NCBI RefSeq assembly: GCF_003254395.2
Contig: NC_037651.1
Location: 3,038,001-3,102,000 of the forward strand
Reading direction: 5' to 3'
Source of the DNA: Apis mellifera
Lineage: Eukaryota > Arthropoda > Insecta > Hymenoptera > Apidae
Length of the DNA stretch: 64,000 nucleotides
Numbering within the stretch: the stretch's first letter is position 1; each line of letters opens with the position of its first letter. This document shows positions 39,241 through 51,774 of the stretch, piece after piece. A model generated the notes under the pieces. That model was not told the origin of the DNA and searched no databases. It saw nothing but the letters and a program-made list of their open reading frames with translations. Position numbers and translations under genes: made by a program.

Positions 39241-39610
39241 CGATAATGAAAATCATTTGTTCCAAGCCCTGTGTGTTCATTATAACAGAGTTTCATCGCA
39301 GAAGACATTCTGTGATCCCAGTCATCAGTCCCACGATAGCAACTTGGTGATCACGGACACGTTTCAACCGGATGGAATTTCCTCCACGTGGTCGGCGAGG
39401 AAACAATGTTCACAGCACCCGAGTCTTATGACTTTGCGGCCGGTAACACGGTTACCAGGCTCTGCCATTTCCAGACTGTTGGAGCAGACAAGTTTCAGGA
39501 CGTTCCTGCTTTCATTAACCATGCCATTTTATAATCCAGAAACAATCAATTTTCTTTCAACCGTGAATCAATCAATACGATTACCTCACATACCCTTTTA
39601 AAATAATAAT
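39241..39610. other. Moderate-GC island with a 114-codon frame
   Basis: The plus frame 39257-39601 has an even amino-acid composition with no low-complexity runs, which sets it apart from most frames here. It shows no domain I recognise, no signal peptide and no clear splice or initiation context. It could be a chance frame in a conserved non-coding block. Confidence 0.25.
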
Positions 39611-42600
39611 AACACATGGGATGTGTTGTTTCTGTATTCTTCTTAGGGAAAAAAAAAAAAGAGAAAAAGAAGGAAGATATATGTTTAGGATAAAAAAATA
39701 TTCCGTGAAAAATAATATATGCATATATTTGTTATTAATGAAATATATGCTATGTGAAAAATATTTGCACGAAAATTCGCAATATAATTATTAATGAATA
39801 AATGAAGAAATTAAATTTCGTAAGCAATAAATATAACATATGTTTCCTGCAGTGATATAAATTATCAATAATTCTTTCGACCGTTTATGATAATAAATAA
39901 AAATTGAAATAATAAAATCAATAAATATGCATTAAAAATAATATTTTGATTTTCATGAATACTTTTCTCTAATAATAATAATAATAATAATTGTTGGAAA
40001 ATCAAAATTTTATTTATACAGAATACGGATTTTCTATCGATAATATAATTATACATTGATAAATGCTCTCTAGTATTTGCAGTACTATTTATAAGCACTC
40101 TTTATTATAACAGAAAGAGATTTTCATTATTTCCATTATCTCGACAAAAATATACATTATACTCGTTTATCCAGCTATATCTCGTTTATGTACTTAACAC
40201 GTTTTAATTGTTTATTCGGTAACAATAAATGCGCACTTTTACCAGGTAAACAAGGCTTGTTTTATTCAACAGCTACGTGTGTGCCAGCAAATTTTTCGAA
40301 CCGACCGCGATACTCTATCATTCACTGTGCGGAATTCGGCTGGTTCATTGAAATTTAAATCTTTCCACGAAAAATCTCTTTATTCACGCCGATTTTTGTA
40401 CACAATGAATATTTTACAATGTTTTTCGCCGACAATTTATTATTATTTCTTTCAAATATTTTGCATATTTATTATTTTAAAATTTCTTTTTTCTTTTTTT
40501 TTTAATATCAACCCTTGTTATTATATTCGTTTTATTTGACAACTGCAAAGGTTGGTTTCTTATATACAAATAATATAATATAATGATAAAATAATTTATT
40601 TTAAGTAATTAATTAAATCGATTTTGTTTTATTTATTTACTTTTTAAAACAATGTATGGGATGTTATAAGATTTTTTCCAACGAGTCACACATATTAATT
40701 ATGTGTGTAATATTAATTCATTATACAATCCTTCAAAGATATATTTTCATACTGTTGATTTAGTTATTTTGCATTTTCATTTATAGCTTGTACATCTTTT
40801 ATGATTCAATTTATAAAAAAATAATTAATAATTCGTGTGTATTATATTTTCACCTTTTGCAATTTTAAATATCCAAATAAGATTTCACATTTTATTAGGC
40901 ATTTCAATATTATTTCAATCCATTGTACGATTAATAATTCATTATTCCTGTGTGTGTATGCCATATAATACTGACATTCTTTATAAACCTTTAAAATACA
41001 GAATTTTTTATATAATTTCTGATTAAAATATAATTTTAGAGTTTAAAATATAAAAACATAATATAATTTATCATTTTTAAGTAATTATAAAAAAGATAAA
41101 TAATAAGAAAGATATAAAGAGCTATTTTCTGCAAAAAAAAAATGATATATTGTATTCTAAGACTCGAAAATTTAAATCTGTAAAATGTGCATCAAATATA
41201 TATCATAATATATTATTTAAAATACATTGCTCATTAACAATTCTCAAATTTTAAATTTAGTTAGAGAATTTCCTTCGAAAATTTAGTAGATCAAAATATT
41301 AAAAACTCTAAAATTATAGTTTTAATTTTTTCAAGAATCTATAAATTGCAGATTAAAAACTTCAAAACTGATTTTAAATAAAGAAACAAATTTTAAATAT
41401 TTACAAAAAAAAAATGAAAAAAATTAGAATCTAAAGCTGTACATCTAAAAATTGAGATTAAATATTTTTCGTATTAACCAAAGCTTGTGCTCTGTATACT
41501 TTTTTTATTTCTTTCAATGTTAATTAATAATTCATCAATCTCATTTGCATACATGTAATATACTTTTATTATTCCTCCCTTTCTAAATATTTAAAACAAA
41601 AGTTCAACCGTTCTTCGATTAACCCACAACGCACTTTTTAATCTTTCACGTTGAAACGAGAATTACTCTCCTCGTATCTCGTGAAAGATGTTTACGTTAA
41701 GGGATTAAAAGGTTCCTGAACACTTTTATTAGTCGTGCTCATCCTTGGCCGCAGTGTGCTAAAGTTTAAATTAATATTGCCGCGGATATCATCCGTTTTC
41801 CCGTGTTTTTCTTGAAATTAATTTAACCTTGAACCGAAGTTAAATCATTTTGCGGTTGGAATTACGGTTGAAACTTGGACGAACTTGCTGTTAATAATGC
41901 AATTGGGAGGCTCGATCGAGGTTGGATGGATTTCAAGTAAAAAGTGTTGGAAGTAGAATTGTTGAGAAGTAGTTTTGATTAAATAGTTTTGAGATTTATT
42001 TTATAAGAAAGAGTCTGTATAAGAAGTACTAAACGTGAAATTGATCATACTAATTAAATCACTTTAACAACTGGAATTATTTATTATATACGTTTTATAA
42101 AATGTATCAATGATCAATTAAATCAAAATGTATGTAATATTGAGAAAAATAATTAAATGTATATAACTTGTTTTCGGTTGAAAAAGATTTATGCATTTTT
42201 AGATAATTCTAAAAAATATAAAATCAAACACTTTGACTGTAAGATAAATAGAAAAAAAAAAAAAGAAAAATTGATATATTATAAAAAAAAAAAAAGAAAG
42301 AGATATAGTAAATTTTCATTTCTATTAAAAATTATTACAAATGATTATTAAGTTGATCAATTTGAATAAAATAATATTAAAAAAATTAATTTCAAATACG
42401 AAAAAAAAAATGTTATAAATATGAAATATAAAATACATTGGCAAAGATAAATTTTCTAGATTTTAAAAACACCTTTATCCTTTCATAAAATTACATTTAT
42501 TATTATTAGATATACCAACTTCAATTTCAAGAATATTAAATTAAATAATACAATTACTACCCTTTCCCCTTTTTTTCTTCTTCTTAAGCAACAAATTAAA

Positions 42601-43480
42601 TTATACTTTCTGCGAGACATTCAATAATTGTGTGTACCGTGGATTAAACACTTAAAAGATTGCTTTTAAGCGGAGCTTTTGATTTAAAGTGGAAAAAAGG
42701 TGAAAGAAGATAGAGAAGGTTTTAAAGCCTTTATCGTGCCCATTTAATGACCCTCTCGAATGAGCTTAGGTTTATCTAGGACTTTATATTGCTTCTTTCC
42801 GTTTCCCTATCGAGTATAATACGAGGTTAAGAGATTATTGGACGAGACAATTCCTTGAAATTACCAAAAACGTTTCGCGAATTAAGTGTTATCCCGAATA
42901 CTAATTTTAAGCAATCTCGCGCGAATTAATCGTAATTGGAATTTGGAGATGTATCTATTTTTCTTTAGTCTTTAAATTTTTAACAATTTTCGTATGAAAC
43001 GCGCTTTGTTCTTATTTCATACTTGTCATTTTCGTTCTGAGAAAATGGGAAATCGGTACAATAGGAAGAATTTACATGTCAGTGGTTTGAATAAGAATTC
43101 AGAATATGAAATATGGATTTATGAATGCATGATATTAGTCGGAAAATAACACATAGAAATTATTCAAATTGTATTTTCTTTTATTTTATCTTTTATCTAT
43201 ATGAATAATAATTTATAATATTATTTTTTTGAATATATTTTTGTTAGTTAATCTTTTCTCTGATGATTATTTAAAAATTAAATTTCAAGAAAATTTTGTG
43301 TACATGCAATTCATATGATTAAAAAAAAAGTAAATAAATAAATATCTTTCTAAGATCTTTATAACAAAACTTTTTAATCTCTTAACCTTTGACTTTGGAC
43401 AAAACACAGATAGAAACTGTATGTTAAGTTAATTGGATTTATCACGGAGAAACCATATTCCTCATACAAGAATACATTAA
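39611..43480. other. AT-rich stretch without genes
   Basis: About 3.9 kb of AT-rich DNA with A/T homopolymers and an (AAT)n run at 39970-39991. A hairpin with 8-bp arms lies at 40687-40707 (CACACATA and TATGTGTG, 5-base loop). Moderate-GC patches at 41600-41940 and 42640-42950 hold no frame. Confidence 0.6.
39970..39991. repeat. (AAT)7 microsatellite
   Basis: About seven AAT units in AT-rich DNA. Confidence 0.85.
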
Positions 43481-43720
43481 TTAAAATTGTAACAAGGTGA
43501 ATCACTTTATGGGCAACAGATGGTCTACGTTTCTGGGGGCCACATGAATTACTAGGATCTGGTGTCTGTACACTTCATAGACGTGTCGTAAATCCATGAC
43601 ACGTTGCACAGGCAATTCGTGAACACACGGTTCGCTTCAATTGGGTCCAACTTAGATTGACCTGCATCTTGCTAACCTTGCTAAGTTACAGTGAACCGGA
43701 TACTCGAAATCACGAAAGAA
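43481..43720. other. Isolated balanced-composition patch
   Basis: About 230 bp of non-repetitive DNA stands out from the AT-rich surroundings. It includes ACGTGTC (43581-43587) paired with GACACGT (43598-43604). No useful frame is present. Possible conserved non-coding element. Confidence 0.3.
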
Positions 43721-46700
43721 TCATTCAAGAAAAAATCATCCAAAGAATCATCTCTGTACCAATCATTTTTCATAATTTCATATAATATAAACAAATTTTT
43801 TAAAATAATTTTTTGAATTACTTTTTGAATTAATTTTTGAATTTTCATTCATTCCAGAAACATTCGAAAAAATCAAAAACAATTATCAATGTATGATAGT
43901 TAAATAAATTTTTAAGAGATTTTCATTACTGAAATTTGATATAGCAAGCAAAATATAGGAAATATAATACGAGGAGTCGGAAGTGTTTTAGGATTTGTAC
44001 AGAGTTTATCATCGATTTTGGATCGATTAATTTATTTTACCGACAATTACGAACAATCGGATTAATTTGGCTGAGTCACAAAGCAGTACAGCCATCACGG
44101 AACACTCGTGATGCATCAAACGAATCTGAATACCGAATGATACCGTGGCAAATCCGTTTTTAATTTCTAATTGTTTCCCCTCCTTCCCCGTTTTGCCCGT
44201 GTGCTACACGATCTCGTGAATTATGAAACTATCGAATTTCGATAGGGAACACGTGTAAAAAGAGGCGAACGGCAATTGATATCCTGCCTGGCTTTTTCTT
44301 TTTTCTTTTTATCTTTGAACTGTTGGATATTTACGTGGACATGCTGTATTAAAGTGGTCGTTCAATCGTGAAGAGCGGACATTATTATTATTATTCCTTT
44401 TTAATTTCTATAAAGTTTCTTTGTTACAAAAATTATTAGCATATTCATGTCAATAAAATAAATTCCCAAATAGTAAAGTTAATATTTTTAAACGCGTCGA
44501 ACGAATGAATTTTTTCTTAAAATATAATATCATCGTCTTTTTCATCTCTCTGAAAAATTCTTTGTATTTCTAAATAAACGATTAATTAAAAATTAATTAA
44601 TCATCCCTCCCACAACGTGTATTGAAATTATTAAAATTTTGAACGATTATTATTCCGAACCTGTTCATCCTTTCTCCTCAAATTTGATGCCACAAGAAGC
44701 AAGAAACCTTCCTCTTTAAAACCTTTTTTATCTCCTTTATCTCATCTCGATATCACTTATCGTTGATGAGATATCGTCGTACTAAATAGAGGCGAAATTT
44801 TTAACGTTTCCCCATCTCTGTCCTCTCACTCGCACGGCTTCATTGACCTACCCCAAGCTTGCAACATGTGTAGTGGTCAGACACGATAGACGACGCGTCA
44901 GCGTTATTTTTTTTCGCTATTACCATATTACGCACGCGTTTTCAGAATAATGTGTAAATCTGCTGTTCTATTTTTTGTATTTTTTTAATGATATATCAAC
45001 ATTAATCGCGCTTTTTAAACGTTATATCTTTTATTGAGATAAAATGCATAATTTAAGATACACTTTTATTTGTAATTTGGATTTTTTCGAATTGACATCT
45101 TGATTTTCATTTTCAATATTATCGAAATAATTATTCGTAAACTTGAAAATTTTATAAATGAATAGATAGGCATTATTTAAAATATTATTAAAATATAAAA
45201 GTGGAAAATATCGACGAATTATTTTGAACAAAATTATATTGAAAATTTATAGTATGAATAAACGTTTAAAAATAATTGAAACTATATCATTTATTTTCAT
45301 CGTTGAACTTATAAGGATGTTGCACGATATTTATTAAATGAAAGTAACAAACTTGTTTCCCGTTAATCAAATTACACGATAAAATAATTTTGAAAGAATT
45401 TTTTCCGTATCTTTTTTAACAGATATCAATCACGTCTCACGCTCATTATACCAACGGAAACAAAAAACTTTCCCTTGTCCGATTTTTGCAACAAAGGGTT
45501 CAAATCTCAGAAAGAATATCAGAAGATCCAGATAATTCACGCAGCCTTCCTGCAAACAGAGAAACTTGTATAAAAGACCAACGAGCCAGAAGTACGTCGC
45601 GTTTCACAAAGGGAGACACTAGCTAAGTAATATCGGTATAAAAATTGTCTTGTCATCTTTTGTTCCAATTTACGAATAAACAGAAACACAGATAATAGTT
45701 AAAAATTTAAAAATTATGAATTTGTACCACGATGTACCTATCTTTCCATTTTTTAAAATATTTCGTATGTATATTTTTATTAATTAATTATTAGAAATAT
45801 TAAATCATTTAGGAAATTATTTTCTTTTTCGTAATATTTTTTAATTATTGAACTTATAATCGCATAGAATATTTTCAAGTTTCGAATTAATTATTTTTAA
45901 TGAAAATCAAGAACGATAAATTATTACAATTATTTTCTAACTACGGTAAAAGTAATATTTCATATTTTCAGGGAATTGAACATACGATTCGTATCGATTT
46001 TTCCAGATTTTTTAATAATTTATTTCGTATCGTATCACGTAGTTCTGGCGATATATTAGATTCATGGTGAAAGACAGCAAGTTGATCCTCTGCTATACTT
46101 CATGTTTACTGAAATTGAATTTTGGCGTGCAAGTATTCTTTGGCGAAGACGTATAAATTTTGCAGCGACAAATGGATCCATTGGGACTGGAAGGGTTAAA
46201 CTAGCTTAGAAGGATGAAACAAAAAGGAAGATAAAAAGGAACGCGAGAGAGGCGAGAAGGAATTCCAACTGTTTCTTGGCAATAATGTTAAAAATCCTTG
46301 AATTTTCGTTCACGTAATATCTTTCTCGAGGAAATAAAACGATATATTTCTAAATTTAAATATCGTTCGAATGTATGCGTATTTAAAATGCGCACAATAT
46401 GCAAATTTAATTCTTTATTTAAGAACGTTTCGAACATTGCTAATTAAAAAATCCCGATACTGTCATTCAATTTTCCGCGTTTCTTTCTTCTAACCCTCTG
46501 TTTGAAATTCGAATTTTTTCTACGAAAATTTAATCAACTTACGACAGAATTTTCTATACACGAAATATTTAATTTTTCATAAATTTAATAGTTATATCGG
46601 ATGATTCCCCATAAAAAAAATTAATTAACAGTTTGTTAAATATTTCGCAATCAAACAAATCAAAATTCTATGAGTAATCCTCAAGAAAAAAAAAATCCAC

Positions 46701-46800
46701 CCTCGCAAAAACTAATAAAATACGAAATATCCATCACGATTCACTTATCAACATTTTTCTGTTCATACCTCGTAAACGATACTATCTTACTCCCCACGTA
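43721..46800. other. AT-rich DNA with small islands
   Basis: Moderate-GC patches lie at 44080-44300 and 44680-44940, the latter with GACGACGCGTCAGCG near 44891. No frame above 70 codons. AT-rich elsewhere. Confidence 0.5.
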
Positions 46801-46962
46801 TACTTAATTAAGCACAGCGCGCATAATTACAAACCGCACCGGATAATGAACCAATAAAAGAAGTACTCTACCGTTCACAGAATAAAAAGTAGAGAAGAGA
46901 GAAAGAAAGAGAGAGAAGAATAAAAAAAATTGCAAGAATCGCCAAGAACACAGAAAAATGGG

Positions 46963-46984
46963 GAGAGAGAGAGAGAGAGAGAGA
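46963..46984. repeat. (GA)11 microsatellite
   Basis: Eleven GA units within a longer purine-rich tract. Confidence 0.85.
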
Positions 46985-47422
46985 AGGCAAGGGAATCGTT
47001 GCGCTTTGTGGAAGAGGCGCCAATAAAACGGCACGCGACAAATGTTACGGCACCTTTTCTGGCGCGAGTCGAAGGAGGGAGAGAGGGGACATGGTCGGTG
47101 GAAACAATGTTGGGAACACAGGTTGAAAAGAGAGGGGAGGAGGGGCTAAGACTGGCGAAGAATAGAGGAAAGAGGGAGAGGGGTGGACAAATAACGAAAA
47201 TGGGATATATAGAGACGTGGACAAAAAGGTGAGAGGGTGGGCTAGACAAGCGGAGGGGAGGGGAAAAAATGAAGCTTTGCACGACGCTCGTGAGCGTGTA
47301 TAACGTCGGTGAACAATAGCCGCGTTGGAAAATGGGTTGGCGCGTTCGTCGTGTCCTCCTGCCTACCCTTTTTCACTGAGAGAGAGGGTGAGGAAGAAAA
47401 AGGTGGGAAAAGTAAGATGAAG

Positions 47423-47448
47423 CGTCGAAAGATTCTAACCTTTCGACG
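47423..47448. other. Perfect 9-bp inverted repeat, 8-base loop
   Basis: CGTCGAAAG (47423-47431) and CTTTCGACG (47440-47448) are exact complements. The loop is ATTCTAAC. It is followed by GATATCGATGACG. It could be a factor-binding dyad; no frame, promoter or T run nearby gives it a defined role. Confidence 0.6.
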
Positions 47449-47570
47449 ATGAGAGGATATCGATGACGTGGTGGATGGTTTGACAGCTACTTATCCGTTA
47501 CCAGACTAGTGTGGCGAGGAATAGATGTGATAGGGGGGAGGGGGAGGAAAGGATGATCGTACGACTATAA

Positions 47571-49540
47571 TATTGGAAATTTTTGTCAATTTCTAAGTTT
47601 TCACCTAATGAATATATCACATAATATTCGTCAAATTAATTCTCTATGTTTATTAATCATAAGAAATATATCGCCGCCATTTTTTAATTCAATAAAATTC
47701 TATTAAATTTATTAAATATCAATATTAATTCAATAAATATTGAAAATCGAGTCATCATCTAGTCGAGCATCGAGAGTTTAACAGATTATTTGTATTAATC
47801 TAATAACGCAAAGCTAGAAACAAACTGGAAAGATTTCGAGATATGTGCGTGGAGCGCGTATACAATGTAAAACGTTTACATATACGTACGTAACTGTGTA
47901 ACACGTAATCCCTTTACGACGAATCCATATACATTCGCACAGTGGAGCATATGTACCTATTTCGCGCGTATGTACGAATCACCACATAAATTCATACACA
48001 TATATCCGGCCACCGCGTAAATATCCATGCATAGGCATGCATATGCATGCACATACATAAATTCATATATGTATACTTATACGGATGCACGTGTGCGTAT
48101 AGGGTATTGCACTTGAGGCACGTACTAGATATCTATAAAAAGAAAAAAAAAGAAAAAAAAAAAAAAAAGAAAAAAAAAAGAAAAAAGTTGCCAGGAAGAA
48201 TTATAATAGAGTATGCACGTTTTATACGTATATATGAAATAATTAAGATAGCATGGGACAGAGATGAGATTTCTAGCTTTAATAGAGCTTTTACAGAGAG
48301 ATTATCTAATAATGCATAATCTTGTTGCATAAAATTTAGATTGATATATCTTTTTTTTTCATATTCAAAATAATTTAATTCTACTATTTTTAAAAATTAT
48401 ACGCGTATAATCTTGAAACTGATGTTTTAAAATATCTTTTAATATTTTATGAAACATTAACTCTTGTGAACTGAATTCTGTATATAAAGTAAGATGTAAA
48501 AAATGAGAGTTGATAAATTTAAAGGTAGATAATAATCGTGAATTATATCAAGAAATATAAATTGGATAATTATTTTCAAGAAACTAATACATAAGTCCTC
48601 TTAATATTTCGCGCTATCACGAATACAATACTCTGGAAATTAATTACTATTTACAAAAACAATTCACTGGAATACTTTATCCTCGAATTTATTCGCACTC
48701 GTAAACATTACTTACATAATTTGAATTCAGTCCAACTCAAAAACCATCTGCTCCAATCGCAACTTCCCTCTCTCGAGACGAACAAGAACGAAATTCAAGA
48801 AGAATAAAGGTTGTCGCCCGTTTAACCGCCATTCATGTTAAATGTACCGAAAGTTTACTACAATGAAGATTTTTCAATAGGCATTCAGAAAAACATTTGC
48901 TTATTAATACATATTATTTCCAAAACGTGATGCATCAATCTACAGTTACAGATTATTTACACGTCCATTTTATTTTAAATTGAGTGCAATTATTATACAC
49001 GTATCATAAGTATTTTCAAAATTTGCTTTTTTACAAATGTTCAAACAACAATCCAAAATCACGATTCCAATTTCGCCTATATTTCTCGATTGGTCTGTTA
49101 TTGGTAACTTCATTATTGATGCGTCTGACGAAACATAGAAACCAATAATAACATTCACAGACACACGAATCGTTCGTTCGTAGTAAGTTGAACAAGAACA
49201 ATGCTACGAAATTGGATACAGAACTTGGTTTATATAAACTCTATTCCGTATAATATGAATAAAATTTTTAATTCCATTAAACCTATCACGAATATCATTA
49301 CCTACAATGTAATACAATTAAAAATAATACTTCAGCTAACTTATTATAATTAAAAAAAATATTCACGATAAACGTTATCGTTTATATATTTTACAAAAAA
49401 AAAAACAAAAAAAAAAAAGAAAAAGAAAAAAATAAAGTTACAAAAATCAACAACGAACGAACAGCTCACTTCTCTTATCTCGTGTATAAATAAAATTCTA
49501 CTATCGCAAAAGAAAAAAACTTGCAAACTTACAAAGCGAC
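47571..49540. other. AT-rich DNA with an alternating purine/pyrimidine zone
   Basis: From 47840 to 48120 the sequence is rich in GTAC, ACGT, GCAT and TATA words, that is, alternating purine and pyrimidine. A long A-rich run follows at 48139-48186. Other parts are AT-rich with no frame beyond 90 codons. Confidence 0.5.
48035..48050. other. 16-bp perfect palindrome GCATGCATATGCATGC
   Basis: GCATGCATATGCATGC is its own reverse complement. It is flanked by further ATGCAT words (CCATGCATAGG to the left, CACATACAT to the right), giving about 40 bp of nearly perfect purine/pyrimidine alternation. ATGCATAT resembles POU-domain sites, and the tract could also adopt Z or cruciform DNA. Confidence 0.6.
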
Positions 49541-49990
49541 GCGTATGTCGCGCAAACGTAAACGCGCATAAAGGTTTCTAGATTAGAATAGTTATACGCG
49601 TGGGTGGCAGGTGAATCGAGGCGATCTGCATAGGCGCGCTATCGGGCGCGGCCGCCTTGTTTGCGATTGGCTCGTTGACTTAAGCCGATGATGCACGGCT
49701 TCTGACCGTGCGTTGAATATAAATCCTAACTCTCACCCCCGCCCCTACACACCCCAAGCCGCCAATCGTGCCGTACCACGACGTTGCCCACGTCGAATAA
49801 ATCTGATCACGGACCGGATAACGTCCGCGAGCCAACTTCCTACCGCGTGGTTTAATGCAGCCTCGGATGGACATATTCGAGATCGAATCAAATGTAGCTC
49901 GACGCGGAATGTGAATCAGCGGAGATTGACGGGGCTAATGCAGTCAAGGAATTCTAACAGAAGAGAGGGAAAGGATAGTTGATTTTTGTA
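49541..49990. promoter_or_regulatory. CpG-rich island with promoter-like words
   Basis: The island contains GCGGCCGC at 49648-49655, a GATTGG (inverted CCAAT) word near 49665, a perfect hairpin GCACGG/CCGTGC at 49693-49711 with a 7-base loop, and AATATAAATCC at about 49715 resembling a TATA box. An 89-codon plus frame (49713-49982) overlaps a 64-codon minus frame and is unassigned. A promoter is possible, but no transcript can be traced from it. Confidence 0.3.
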
Positions 49991-50309
49991 ATTCTGAGTA
50001 ATTCGAGTTTATCGACAGGATCGAGTTTAATTGGTGTAATAAGAGAGAGAGAGAAGTAGAACCTTCTCACCTTGATCATAATAAATTAGAAAATATTGCA
50101 AAGACTCATCCCAATATTATAACATATGAAAAAATAAAAATTGCTTGAAAAATAGTTTTGATTTTACTTGAAATATAGTTTCCATTTGAGAAGTGAGAAT
50201 TGTGTGTAAATTCCTTAGGTTATGAGTGAAAAATAATTCCTCAAAGACGAGGAACTTCGTTCGACACGTAAACAGAAAAAGATAACTATAGCATGATACA
50301 TCATAATTA

Positions 50310-50342
<33 letters not shown>

Positions 50343-50470
50343 ATATTACATATCTATAACATATAAAAAAAAATTAAAAACGCGTTCGCAGCCAATTAGC
50401 TCATATTATTTACTATAAAATTTATAATTATCTCGAGGATAAAAAATAAATTATGTAGCAAATAATAATG
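49991..50470. other. AT-rich DNA with a 28-base A run
   Basis: AT-rich with a GA run near 50042 and A28 at 50313-50340. The A run could be the tail of an old retroposed sequence, but no body of one is evident. Confidence 0.6.
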
Positions 50471-50485
50471 ATTTCCAGGTCTCAC

Positions 50486-50519
50486 CAACTTGGAGGTTGC
50501 TGCGAATTGGAGACCCACC
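50486..50519 (-). other. Possible micro-exon in an isolated GC-rich patch
   Basis: On the minus strand this block is preceded by GTGTGGTTAG (acceptor-like) and followed by GTGAGACC (donor-like). It lies in an 80-bp GC-rich patch (50476-50550) that stands alone in AT-rich DNA. At 34 bp it is short, and an internal acceptor (TTCGCAG) would make it 14 bp. It may belong to the minus-strand transcript to the right, but the link is speculative. Confidence 0.2.
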
Positions 50520-50550
50520 CTAACCACACGGTCCCATCCACCCTCCATTA

Positions 50551-51385
50551 AGAAAAAATTTATTCAAAATCAATAATAAAAATTCCTTTTGATGTAAATT
50601 TGCAAAACGTTCAATCTATGATCGTTATGCAAAACAAACAGCAAAAGGAAACGCAACGAAAACCGAAAAGCTAAATCTGAAAATAAAAATTGAATTAAAT
50701 CTTAATCACATACAATTCTACATGAAACACAAATACATTACACAAATATATTCGTACATACATCAATATTTTATATTATTATAGGTATAATTATATAAAA
50801 TATTAACATATTACAAAGATTGAAAGCAAAAAAAAAAGGAAAAAGAAAAAAAAAGTGAAGTGCATTTCACAGAGAATTATACTTATTTCATTAACCATCA
50901 TCACTTTCAACATCAATCATCATTACCAGAATTATTAAGCAAATATTTACAAATATATTTTACAACAGCAATTCTATAACCAATCTACTCACTACTTTTC
51001 AATATTTTTCAATATAAAACTCATTTAACAACTCAATTTACAAATATACCAATCATAAATATGATTTAATATAATCCTGAAGGAAATTTAACATATAAAA
51101 TTCAAGATCAAGCTTCATCTAAACCTTCTATTCTCCTAGCTTCTACTTATATATAAGCTAAATCCTTATTTCAATCATTCTATTCCTAAGTCTAAAAGTA
51201 GTACCTTCCTCATTCAAAGATTTAGAGAATCTACACATATAAAAATTTTAATACAATTAAGATTAAGGATAATACAATTGAGATAGGATTAGAAATATAA
51301 ACATTCATTGTTGATTCCACATTCTGGTCTCTGAAACAATTAAGCCTATAAAAGATTAGGACAAAATTTTATAAAATCCAGTTTC
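50551..51385. other. AT-rich stretch left of tandem repeat
   Basis: AT-rich with A-rich runs at 50828-50855. AAGTAGTACCTTCCT at 51196-51210 is the left arm of an inverted pair that brackets the tandem repeat. No frame of note. Confidence 0.5.
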
Positions 51386-51771
51386 TTTCCAATTCATTAT
51401 AGACTCACAACACGACTCCTACCTACACAGAATCTAATTTTACAAAATACAATTATACTTTTCCACTTTATTACTCAGACTCACACCCTATCACATCATC
51501 CCTACCTACATACAATTTTATAAAATACAGTTATACCTTTCCAATTCATTACAGACTCACACCCTATCACATCATCCAAAGAATATCCAAGGAATATCCA
51601 AGTATATCTTTCCAATTAATTACAAAGTCATACCATCCCTACCTATCCAGAGAATCTAATGAAATCCAATCATACCTTTCCAATTAATTACAGAGTCACA
51701 CCTTATGACGCCATTCTTGTCAACACAGAATTCAAATACATTTCTCTCTATTTTAAAGGAAGGTACTACTT
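51196..51771. repeat. 15-bp inverted repeat bracketing the tandem array
   Basis: AAGTAGTACCTTCCT at 51196-51210 has its exact reverse complement AGGAAGGTACTACTT at 51757-51771. The arms are 546 bp apart and enclose the tandem array. Confidence 0.7.
51386..51745. repeat. Tandem repeat, about 74-bp unit, five copies
   Basis: Units begin with TTTCCA(A/C)TT at 51386, 51460, 51538, 51609 and 51677 (spacings 74, 78, 71 and 68). Each continues with ATTAC/ATTAT, then AGACTCACA or AGTCACA, then CCTACCTA or a variant, then AATTTTAcAAAATAC. The copies differ by substitutions and small indels, so this is a moderately old minisatellite. A partial sixth copy may lie at 51345-51385. Confidence 0.75.
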
Positions 51772-51774
51772 ATC

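Larger units (their letters stand above)
46801..47570. other. Purine-rich island
   Basis: The plus strand is strongly purine-rich from about 46880 to 47420. A (GA)n run lies at 46963-46984 and a G-rich run, GGGGGGAGGGGGAGG, near 47533. Frames of 76-135 codons on both strands are products of this bias (runs of Ser-Leu or Arg-Glu). A perfect 9-bp hairpin lies at 47423-47448. Confidence 0.5.

Noticed and set aside
45498..45509. GGTTCAAATCTC, resembling a tRNA B box
   Set aside because: No matching acceptor stem, D arm or anticodon arm can be drawn around it on either strand.
46875..47282. 135-codon minus-strand frame, Ser/Leu/Phe/Pro-rich, superficially membrane-like
   Set aside because: It is the translation of a GA/CT-rich tract. 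The apparent hydrophobic segments are composition artefacts.
50313..50340. A28 run as the tail of a processed pseudogene or retroposon
   Set aside because: No gene-like or element-like body is recognisable to its left (or right on the other strand), and long A runs are common in this genome.
51386..51745. Possible CRISPR-like array because of regular repeats
   Set aside because: The repeated unit is the whole 70-78 bp, with no conserved short repeat alternating with unique spacers, and the DNA is eukaryotic.
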